Assembly: GCF_964199755.1 (NCBI RefSeq)
Contig: NC_133896.1
Span: 174,655,092-174,719,091 of the forward strand
Origin: Larus michahellis
Taxonomy: Eukaryota; Chordata; Aves; Charadriiformes; Laridae
DNA length: 64,000 bases
Direction: 5' to 3'
Shown here: positions 26,401 through 38,400 of the stretch, in pieces
Layout: the number at the start of each line of letters is the position of its first letter
Position numbering within the stretch: the stretch's first letter is position 1
Program-made: the position numbers and the translations under genes
The notes under the pieces: model-generated
Seen by the model: only the letters and a program-made list of their open reading frames with translations
Databases searched by the model: none
Told to the model about the DNA's origin: nothing

Positions 26401-29400
26401 ACACTTTCTCCATTTCTTCCTCCTTATTAGTCTATCTGTGAGGTTCAAATTAATATTCATTTTTCCTTGGTTGTAGGGACAACCCAAAACTCCTTTTCCA
26501 CAGTTTCAAAAAAAAAATCCAGATGAGCTCTGCAATTCCTTCTGGGGCCCACAGGTGAAAAGGCTGGCTGAAGTTTCTAAAACACTTCTTAAATAGAAGG
26601 GAAAAATCATATAAGCCTTTTATTATTGCCCAAAACAACCTCCTTCACATAACGAACCAGGATGAGACAATCAGACACAACTCAAAAGACTTCAACTAAG
26701 GGCAGATTAAGCATGAAAACCAAACCTTTTGGGTCACGACAGCTACTTGCTCTATCACCATTACATCTGTGCTCAAAATGGAAAGAAACAGCTCAAAAAC
26801 TCCTCCTTTTTTGTTGTGCAAAAAAAGAAAAAAAAAATCACTCTGAGAAACTCACCTATTAACAACTTCCTCTGGTATTCTGAAAAGTTTATACTATGCT
26901 GTATAAGGCACAGCTGACTTAAAAATACATAATAAGAAAAAATATATTAAGTGGTCTGATAGCAAAGTTTGCTGCATTTTGCATTCATAGCAAAATGAAT
27001 ATATTCGTTAACACATTCATTTACCTCAAAATCAGAAACCGACAAACACCAGCCCTGACCAATACAGAGCAGATTCTTTGCTCGCCAACATAATCACAGA
27101 TTTCAAGAGCAACACCAGTTTCTTAAAACATATGATTTTACCACATATTAGAAACAAAATAGGTTGTTTTCCAAATTTTTCCACTAAGTTTCCGAATCAA
27201 GTGCTAAAGCAAAAAAACACCTGTCCACGCAAAGGAATTTCATTCTTTCGAGTATATTGTCTCATTCTCTTTAATTAAACAGAATAGTACTTTACAACTT
27301 CGATGGAAAACAAGTGTGTAACTAGCATGCACCAAGCTCCTGGAACACACAAAAAACCCAAACACACCGATCTGCCACTAGATGGCCTCAAGACAGCAAT
27401 TTCATGCAACTTGGGCAGCTGCCACTAGATGGTAGCTACACATCACTAGATGACTGCAATATGCCGGCGAGCTCAGAAAAAAGTTTATTATACTTCAGTG
27501 GAATAAAATGAAATGAAAATAACTAACTTCACTGCTTTATATTTAAAACAAAGGCAGCCCCCCTACGCCCCACGCCCCCAGGACCCTTCTACCAATGCTG
27601 TACGTAACAGTCACGGGATGAGGTGGGAGAGCACATCTGGAACAAGCCGTTCTTTCCATGCTCCTCTCCCTAGAGCACAGTGCCTGACACTGTTCTCCTG
27701 CATTTGAACTAAGTGAGGGAACTTATTCTAGGCTCTCTCTAATCTGCCACCTCTACTTGCAGCGTTTAAATATATCCCACCCTGAAAAAAAAACCCAGAA
27801 GATAGCCATCTATAAATTTCATTTTAATTCCTGCTCTCTTAAACCTACATACATCAACTTTATGGAGATTTTTATCTCCTTATTAGAGGGACAGGAATAC
27901 ACCATCCACTATTTACAATCTAACCTTATTAAGTTAAGCTCATTTTTCATTTACTTCTCCAATTTCCCTACAAAAGAGTTCTGAAAATTAGTACTACAAG
28001 TCTATAAATGCTATGAGTTTTTGTGAACTCCTCATAGTACGAACACAAACAAGTAAACTTTATCCATTTCCATATGTAACCGGTATCCATAACAGGCAAC
28101 ACAAATCCCAATTAAGCATACACTTGCATAAATGTCTTGCAATGTATAAGCACTCATTTTCTGCATTTCATTCATAGGCAAGCAAAGTTGGCAGTAACAC
28201 AGTCTCAGAATAATCAAGAAAATTATGATCTACCGAATATTTTTGTCAAATGTGTAAAAGTAGTGCTCTGTGCAGACAGTCTCAGCTAAATGGCTATTTG
28301 AAGAAAAAGTTGCCAGTTTATCCAAGTAAACTTCTGCATTCTGGAAGGTGCACACAAGGTTCTGGGCACGCAGTTTTGGCCAACTGCACGTGAGGGTCAT
28401 TGGAGCCTTTCTGGAGCCTTTGATTCCAGTTCAACTTCTGCATAGCAGGATTTTTACTACCACTGTGCTCCTAGCTGCAAGCTAACAAGTCTGTTTTCAG
28501 CTGTGATTTTAAGGACTTAAAACATATTAGAGCAAACAACCCACCCACTTGACCTCCAGATGCAGTGCTAATGAAAGCCTGGAACCAGGATTTAAAAGCA
28601 AGTTCACACAATACACAACCTAAATAGGTTAAAAAAGTTGTAGCACATATGGAAGGGGGAAAAAGGGAAAAAGAAAAATGAAGCCATAACTGCCTTTGTC
28701 CGCAAGAATATATACCCTTTCTATGGTCCAACTACAGAAAGAGGTCAGACTACAAAACTCACTTTGTAACCCTGTATATGTATTTATATATTTGCTATGT
28801 GAGGTAGACACATATATTTTTATCCCAAGATGCAAACACCACGTTGTCCTAGTACATCGTACACCAACATGAAAAAAACTTCCGTGAAAGTTCTGTAACC
28901 CGCATCTGTAACAGTTAAATAAAAAGACTGTGAAAGACATTAAAGAACAAAGAAATAAGATGAGATCTAGGTTGAAAGACATAAAGGAGATTTTAGCGGA
29001 TAATCAATCAACTTTCATCCTGATGAATGCTAATCAGGACAACCAGATCCCCAACACAAAGCTTCCATCCAGGTTCCCAAACGGACTCATTTCAGAACGG
29101 GAAAATACCCTCAGAAATTAGAAAGAAGTATGCAATTGTCAAAACTGAGGCAGCTTCTTTCTAGAAGTAACTTATAGTGGCTAAATCTAGCTTTCCTCAA
29201 TGGAGTACGTAAGTACGAGGTAAGACACGCACTGTGCACACACGCAGTACCTAAAGAAGTGCTACAGTAGTGCTGGCTGCAGCCAGACGTTACCTGGAGA
29301 CAATACATTTTTATACGCTAGCGGTTAGTTCAACCTGAAAAATACGTGTTGTTGGATTTGTTCCAAAAATCCACCCACAGCTATTTAAATTCACTACACT

Positions 29401-32400
29401 AACATCAGCAAGTTTTATACAGCACATCATCTCTCTCTCAAGCTTTTTCTACTTAAAAATGGATTGCCAGATTTCTGTGATCCAGCCGTTAATTCAAGTT
29501 GGTAGTCCAACTAGAAAATGACAGAATTTGCTAATTCTTAGGTAACACTGCAGCCTTGCTATGCCTCAAAACATTTATTATGATTTCGCTTTGTGCTCTT
29601 ATCTGTGACAGATGCCACAGGAAAAAAAAAAAAAAAAAAAAAAAGTGCAACGTATCTGCTACAACTGGAACAGGAAGTGTTTGTATCTGTATACATGTAA
29701 AAAAACCCCAACCATTCATTACAGTACATTAATGCAGTTTACCACAGCTATCTTTAGAAATATTCCGTAAGAAAAAAAAACAAAAAAGGTACAATTAAGA
29801 TATACTTCAGTAGGTCTGGGATACAAGATAACTTACTGAAAAATGCCAACATGAAGATGCCATCATTGCCCACTCTAAGCTGATCTGCATCACTGAAATC
29901 ATCCCGTGGTGGATACTCTTCTTCCTGGATTTACAGGTTAGTGATAATTTAGTGACAAGTTTATTTTAGAATAACTATCTGTAGGATTAAAGTATTAATT
30001 ATGTTTCTAAAGCTAGAAGAAAATTTACAGTTCTCTAACATGTCCACATCAAGGAAGTTTAAAAGAAAAATATTTCATATCGATTAATCAAGTCTTATTT
30101 GTTGCTTATATTGACAGAGACCAAATTTAACTGAAAAGTTTCTGTAGAAGATATGTACATAATGCCTATTCATCTTAAATGGAGCTAGAAATTATTTCAT
30201 ATGGCTACTCTAACAATCAAAACCAACAGAAATGTTTTTTCTTACTGTAGCTATCTTGATACACAGCTAAGCTATTAAATATTTTTTGCGAAATCATTAC
30301 ATAGTATGTTGTATTATTTTCCTGAGAGAAGAGTCTTTTAATGCTTCCCAAAATACAGAATAAAGCTTTAGAATAGGGTTACTGTCTTAAAATAAATTGC
30401 TGGTGCACCAGCACTACATTAACCAATTTGACTATCCTATAACCTACAGGAAAACATGCAAAGCAAAGAAAACGTCTAACAACACTAGAGGGCGCAAAGA
30501 CATTAAAAGTGTTTAAAAGTCTTCTGAACTCAAAAAGCACAGTGCTTCTAAGTCAAACAAAAGTAAATAGAGATGTCGGTCAAAACGCTCCAGAGATTTC
30601 TCCCATCCTGTCAAAATACTAGATCTTAAAATACTGAAAGTCTGAGTTTGTTTTGTTTCTCAGTGCTTGATTTTTCAACAGAACTTGGCAGATCTTGCGT
30701 ACTGCAGTTCTGCCGGCAAGTAAAACAATTGCTGCCACTGTAGACTGGCAAGTGTAAAAGTTTTCATGATGACAGTACTTACTAAAGAGAGCCTGATGAA
30801 AACTGTAAAACCAGTTAAAGACACCATTTTTATACTTAAATGAATAACATCAAAACAACGCGGGATGATACAAGTTAAATAATGCTGTCAGTAGCAGCAG
30901 TAATATGGCCTAGACATATAAGCATGAGCAACCTTCTTTTCCTACTTTTTCTCCCATTAATCATAATGTATTAGAATGGAGATAAGACATGACCTATAAA
31001 AAAAAAAAAAAGAAATCAAGGGAGATCAGTTCAAGTGAGATTTACTTAACTGGTTCCACCCACAACAAACACTTAACTACTGAAATAATGTAATTCTGAT
31101 TTTAACACATTACTCAGTTGCTGTAACAAATGTTATTTTAAGTTCATAACTAAAAGAGCATTAAACAACCACAGTGATCTAAAGCTCTGTCACATGATTG
31201 ACACGTTGACCTTTGTCAACACAGCAAAATAATTTACCAGGGTATAGCGATTATGGTTAAAAATGTGCTAGAACAAACTGTACCAACTCAAGGCAGCCAG
31301 CTTTACCCTTCGTAACACGGCCGTGAAATTCCAGCTGTGCTCTTTATTTCAGATTAATTAACCAAGACTCTGTATCAGATAACTAACTTTAAAAAACACT
31401 GCTCTTCACATAGACAATTACAAGGAAAGCACAAAAAGTTAGCTGAACCACAATCTGAAAGGGCTGTAATTGAACTCTACATAATTTCAGATGTCCCTAC
31501 ATGGTCATCTTAAGTGACTTCTATGAAAGCATTAGTTTATTTAGTTCAACTTTGCTGCAGCTACAAGACTGACGCCAGGGGCGGGGTGGGGGGGGGCGGG
31601 AAGGGAAGGAAGGTCTGAAAATGCATTAAACAGAGCGCTACATTTGAATGTGCTTATCTCTTTATCTCTGAAACGTATGCCACAAAAGTTCCCTTCTCAA
31701 GTCAGGACAACAGAAAATATTTTCAATTTTAATTTCAGAAGGTCTATAAAACCCCATATAAAATAATTTTTGGACTTTTTTTTTTTTTAAACTGTCTACT
31801 AACTACTGTACTTCACACCGGCATTTCCAAACCAATTAGGGAATTACACTCTATGCAAAATGTTGCTTCAGAAAAAGAAAATTTTGCTCAACTACAATAA
31901 CAAGTTTAGCAGGTGTGAGAAACACAGGTCAATACACAACCCAGGGACATGAGAGCAGACATTTGCAAGAAGGCACTGTTGTAGTAAGTGTGAACAAGTT
32001 GCAATTTATCACACCTGTCAAAAAGGTATTATACTAAACTGAGTTCTATTTACTGTCTCCAAAAATTGGCATATGAAAATTATTAGAATGTTTAAGAAAT
32101 AGTTTCCTGCACTAGGAATGCATATTCAGCCTATATCTACATCATTTAGTATTTTGTGGCTTTTTTTTTTGTCTGCTTCCTGCAGACGGAAGACGCTAAT
32201 TGGCCACTGCCGAAGCCCCACTAATACTGGCTGTCATTCACAGCGCTCTCATTTACTGTAGTTGGTGTCAACTGCCCCAGTCTTTCTTCAAAATATAATT
32301 GTTTGCCACCATTCATTGAGGAATGAAAAGGGACAACGCAGAATGATGCTGCTCTCTGCTGATGCTTAGAACTAAACGTAATTTCATAGAAACACTTCTG

Positions 32401-35400
32401 TTAGACATTGACATTTTTTATCAATGAGAATAATTATCTATTTTATTTGTATATCTATTTTTTTTTAATGAGAAGAATGTCATATAACACCACATACAAA
32501 TCCATAAGATAAATAATACTGTTTTAGTATCTCATACTGAGTTTTGACAAATTTAGCCATGGTTAAGGATCATGGCCGATATTTCTTGTTTGCTAAATAT
32601 GCTGAGATCTGTATAAACAGAAAGCTTACTGCTCCTATGACCACAGAAACATCTAAACAGCAAAATATATTATCAACATAAATGGCATGTCACACAGTAA
32701 TTTCTCTAAGCAAAAGAACATCAAATGGTACACAGCATCTATTGAAGTTGAACCTATTAACTCCTTTGAAACTACAGTGCTCTCTGTAGCATTCTGCAGA
32801 AAGAGAACTGTTCCCCCCACCCCCCAATGCTTTTTAACTTCTTTCAAAATGAAACCTAGCATATGGTGAGACAACCCAAGTAAAGAACCCAAGTTTTCAG
32901 GAACTCCTTTGGATAACTAAACTGATGTAACTCTTCTCAATGCAGTGGATTTATAGAGAAAAACTTCTGAGGAAAGGGTCAAATTACTTCATGAACCCCA
33001 TAAATGATACCTTCAGCGTACAAAACAATATGGAGAAGTTAACGGTGAGGGGAAAAAAGGCACAATGAACCCCAGAAGCATTTTTTTGCCAGCAGGAAAA
33101 TTCATAGTTAAAGTCTAAACTAGAGAGAACTATACCATACCTCTGGACGACTGAGGAATATTTCATCAAACAGACTCCTAGACTCCCTAAACTGGGCGTG
33201 CTAAGCATGTAAAAACAGAAAAACATAAGACAAATGCAACTGAAAAGCATTAAGTAAAAGCCATTCATTGCAACATACAAACAAGTCAGTTAACTGTTAG
33301 CAATATTTTTGCCCATTTACATTAACCTTTCAAAACTGACCTTGAGAATGTGAAAAGGAAAACATCAAAAGCCAGGGTAACTAATGCAATCGCTACTGAT
33401 GACATAGGGCTGCTACAATTTCTTTGATACATTGAGCTATCTGGGAGCATTTGAAAGAAATAAATGTTTATACACAATCTATTCTTGTAAGGCAAGCTAC
33501 ACAAAGAACTACAAAACAAGTACTGAAAGTTTCAGTAAATGTTTAGATTGTTTGTACAAACTGTGGATACAGCACCTATGATGAAGTCTTTAATATGGTC
33601 ACACTGATGTCTTTTGTAAGATCGCTACATGATTCAGAGGAAAAAAAAAAATGAAAGCTGTTTATTTAATGTGCTTTTTATACCATTTTCTTCTCTTCTG
33701 CTCAACGAGTAGGTTTGTAGCCTGCACGCTTTGAACAATACCATGAAACAATTACCAGCTTCCTGTATCACTCAAGGTAACATAAGGACATTTAAGTTTT
33801 TCCAAGTGTTCACATGATTGAAGCGAAGAGGCAACATATTCTCATTTTACAAGGCAGAAACTAGAGGCACAGATCATAGCAGAGTTCACAATGATAAGAG
33901 CACTAATTTCCTACGGCTGGAAATAAAAACTGAAAAAACTACATGTCGTATCATTTGTGCATGTTTTGCAAAGCGTGTAACACACAAGTCAGATACTGCC
34001 TGCAGCTGTCACTGCTTGTGATCTCCAAGACAGTGAAAGTGAGAAAAGAATTAAACTTTGCACTACTGGTATGTCGTTAAGTGACTTATCTGTTCTTCTA
34101 TGGGTATTCGGAGCTAAGGATCAAAATCCTTCCCCTCAAGATGGCAAACCACCACTCTGACTATAAGATGACCTTTTTTTCTTATTCTAGTCATCTGCCA
34201 GATTAAGACAGTCTTATTACACAGTCTTAGTCTGCCCCCAGTGTAAATCCATAAGAGGTATTAAATAAGGCAGGGATTTTGGGGCAGTATCACGTGGTAA
34301 CGTAATTAAAATGGCATTAATTTAAACTGTGACGGTACATAATTTTAATATCATCTACTAAAGTCGAACTCAACTTCAGCATTTCTTACTTTTTCCCCAG
34401 ATCTCAACTTTGCAACCTTAATACTGTCTCTTCAATATATAGCTTTGTGTACGTGCATATGTGTGCTTTAAAAAAAAAAGAAAAAAGGAAAAAAGAAAAG
34501 AAAATTAAAAAAAGCAAAAAACACAGAAGCAAATTGAGTAGAAATTTTATCAAACTTGATCTTTAGCAGTTAGGATTTTGCTTTTAAGTACACTGAGTAG
34601 ACTTCTGATACTAACTTCATACTGCCATAAGTCTACAACTTTTTAGTCAGTCTCTGCTTTGGGGGAATGATGGGGTGTTCCTACTGATTTTCCGTAAGTG
34701 AAGTTGTTGTGGTGTCAGCACCTAGCTCTTTAATGTCAAATTCTACTTTTTTTTTTTTTACCTGGAAAAGCAGATTATGTAAAAGTTTATTTCTCACTTT
34801 GTCACCATATCCTACTCTCCTACCTCTTAACTCCAGATTCCTACTGCCTCCCTACTCATTTCTCACACACCAGCTTCAGCTGCTCTCCCAGTAGTACCAC
34901 ATGTTGTCCCACTGGAGTTCTTTTCTCCACCAATCCCAGTTTATCCTTCTCCCTTCTGTTTCCCATTTAAATCTCTCTTTATTCCCTACATACCCCTGCT
35001 CTCCATCGACCCTTGCCTTTTCTCATTTTGACTTAGGCCCATCCTTTCTGATCCCTGCCTGTGTTCACTTTGAGACAGTTACCTTCTTGCCCAACCAGAA
35101 CCAGACTTCTACAACACATAAGCTTCAGAAGCTCACATTATTGTCCTTCTTCCCTCCACCTACCTTTAATGCCCTTGCAGTTGAATTTAGTGGCTTTCCT
35201 CTTCCCTTCTAACCAAAGCCTAAGAATAATAAAACTACTTCAGGGCACACCAGAAATTCCTATTTCTCAGTTCCAGTGTTTTCACCAAAAGCAGTCAGGA
35301 GCGTTACTAAGGTGTATCTATTTTTAGCCCCGTAATCCTACTCTGACACAGAACACTTGAGAGCATCTTCTGGCAACAGCACACCTGCAGTCTCATCCCC

Positions 35401-38400
35401 TTCAGAGCTATGAGCAGTCTAAACTTGTTCATGCAAGACAATCTCCACACATTTACAAAATTTGAAGCTGTGTTTATCAACTGTGTAAATTCATTTTTCA
35501 AATACTTGTAGTTTGGCCAAAGCCAGGCACATTTTCAGAGGAATGGCAAAATAAGTTTCTGACACTGCAACCTGAACACGTGAAAAAAGAGTTCTCCAAA
35601 GTGAAAAAAGTCTAAAAAGGCAAGGAAAAAAAAACCACTGGGTTTTTTTTTGTTTTTGTTGTTTTCTGCTTAGCTTTGTTCTTGAAATTGGCTGAACCCC
35701 AGACCGAGGTTTTTCCCTGTGAAATTCAGGTCAAGGAAGACTGCTTGCCTGTCTGAAACTTTCACCCCATGGCGTTCTACACATACAGAGTTAAAAGCAA
35801 CAAGAATCTTGCAAAAGAGTTGCACGTGTCCTGTTGGAAGCCTCACAAGACTGGTAATGGTACCTTAAAAGTTAAGGTTTGGGTTGCTAGTGTTCCAAGT
35901 GGGTTTAAAGGTTTAGAATTTCAGATTGAGTGTTTCATTCAGACCAATACTGCAGCAAAAATTTTACTTATATGACAAGCTGTAAGGACAGATTACATAG
36001 AATCCATGCTCCTGTTAAAGCAGTTAAAAGGTTACAACTGGGGATCGTCACCTCATAGCAGAAACTTGGCAGATAACCATGCAAATATTCCTGGTTCCCT
36101 GCTGCATTTAGTGAAATAGATTTGTGTAACGCCTTCACTGGCAACGTTACACAAATCCACTTTAATTTTAGCTGTGCATACCTTAAAAGTGAGTGTAGCA
36201 CACTGTGATTACAGCACAGCAGTCAAGGAAGAAACAGCCTCCCACTGGGCGAGCAGATTTTTTTTTTTTTTCCAGTCACAAGCACGCTGCAGAGATTTTT
36301 CCAATGCATCTCAAATGCAATCACATTGGATCTCAAAGTGGAGATTTTTAGTGAAAGCACTGGAAGCCTAATTTGGGTATAATACGTTATGGCCAATACT
36401 ACCAAGCAGCAGAATTTCCATATTCCAAAACTTGGGAGAAAAGAAGGAAGAACTTTGCTTACAAAACTAACATTTAACACTAATTGCAGATATCAATTTT
36501 CTATTTTGAAGATTATATTCTTTATAATGTTAATTCTTACAAAACTATAAACACTGAATGTATACCTATTACTTACTTTGCTGTTTACCGTAACTCGTGG
36601 CATGGGTTTTTTTCTGCTTATTTTAAGTACTTGGAACATTTCTTTGAACTTTAGTAATTATATTTTCATGGAACAAACAACAGGGACCTTTCCTTTTAAA
36701 AAAGATATGCCTTATTCAGGGTTTTGCCCCCTCAAGACTGTTGGAATTCTCCTTCCTCTCTAACGGCCTACTTTGTCCGTTGTTTTGTTTGGTTTTTTTT
36801 ACCATTTGAAACACTAAATATCAGCAATAACTCTACAAAGTAACATTAGTAGTGGATACCTAATTAAAAGATGACAAAACACCAGATAAACTATTAAAAC
36901 AGGGCAAAATTTGGCTTTTAAAGATTTTTAGACAGCAGCTATGCCTCAGAAAAGAGTGAAGATGATACACTTTTCATAGTACTTTACAACTAACTTAAAC
37001 TATCTATATAAAACCTAAGCATCCAAAACATTTAAATCACCAGCCCACTATTATTTTAATAAATAGGCCATAATATGGGCCCAATTGTTATAAATAATTA
37101 GATTAGCCTAACGTGTGTCACAAAATTGAAGCAAAGCAGAATTGTATCACTTACTCGTTGGGCAACTTCTGCTGCAGCAGCTGCCATTGCTGCAGCTTTG
37201 GCCTTCTCTGCTTCATCATAAGTAGGAAGAGAGGTAGCTACACTGTATGGAGGTGGTACAGGATAAAATTCATTGTGTGTTTCTGTTCAAAATAAAGAGG
37301 TTACGCATTTTTAAGCGAGAATACTAAATTTTACATGCACATAACTACTGAGCTTTAAAGTATATTTTTCTCAACAGAGGCTGAAATTGATCATATTTGT
37401 ATTTCAAGTGAAGTCTTAAAAAATCCCTTTATTTTTATAAAATAAAATAGTGAACAGGGCTTTTAGTTGCTATTCAAGGCAGAAGCCTGAATCTAGATGC
37501 TGCAAGGAGCCAACAAATTTATTAACAAGAAGATCGCATTTGCTGAGTTACATCCCTAGGCATTCCAACCAAAGGCTTTTAATCAAATCATACAAAACGC
37601 ATGCATAGAAACATCCTAAAAAAGAAAAAAAGCTTTAATTATCAACATCAATTAGCTACTTAAGTCCAGTAAAAATCAGGCTGTATTTTTATTAGCATGG
37701 CCTTGTTCCTAACTCAAGTTGTTCTGTGAAAATCGTTTTTTCCAAGATTTCAATTTCACCTCATTCTTTTAAAAATGTTCCTTCTATCAAAACGGACAAC
37801 AGATTTAATTCTTATACAGTGAAATAGTAAAACATCATCATATAGAACAGAATTACTAACAAAATGAATAAAAGCTAATTAAAACACACCTTGAGCTTCC
37901 TCCTACACCCAGCAGTAATTCGTAACAAGACAGCTTACGCGGTAAAGATTTGTCAGCACAGGTCACATGGTAAAAAGATTTGTCAGCACACCACCACAAA
38001 GTTGTTATATATAGAGAGAATTCTGCATAGCTATGTATTTACTTGCAAACACTGTCTCAAAGGAGAGGGACAGGAAATTGATTCTTTAACCAACTTTAAA
38101 AAATTAGGGTAGAGGTTACTTCTAAGATATTTATTTGGCACATGGGAGATGCAAATCCAAGCAACTTTGCTTAAATGGGGACTTGGATATCGCCTGCTGT
38201 TAAGTCTCCCATACCCCAAAGAAAAGTCACAACCTCGTAAGAAAGGGAGCAGTGAATAAATATAGAGAGAAACCCCTGTTACTCATTTTCCACAACAAGT
38301 TTTAAAGGAAAATGAATCTTTTCATGTCAATATTTTCACCAAACAATGGCACACGCTTAAGAAGTTTGAGTTTTGACAAATTAGTGCTTTGTTGTTTTGT

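Larger units (their letters stand above)
24312..29836 (-). other. NDFIP2 intron 4 (5.5 kb)
   Basis: It contains a 23-A run (29622-29644) near exon 4 and a cluster of CCACTAGATGG motifs at 27374-27457. The rest is AT-rich and unremarkable. Confidence 0.85.
29925..37154 (-). other. NDFIP2 intron 3 (7.2 kb)
   Basis: It contains a perfect inverted repeat at 36119-36157, a pyrimidine-rich block at 34780-35215, a MIR-like relic at 33838-33893, a G-quadruplex-type tract at 31578-31607 and a CTCF-like core at 30480-30494. No exon-like frame was found. Confidence 0.85.

Noticed and set aside
34709..35327. Run of overlapping plus-strand frames in intron 3
   Set aside because: Explained by the pyrimidine-rich block, which forces Ser/Leu/Pro/Phe codons and few stops.
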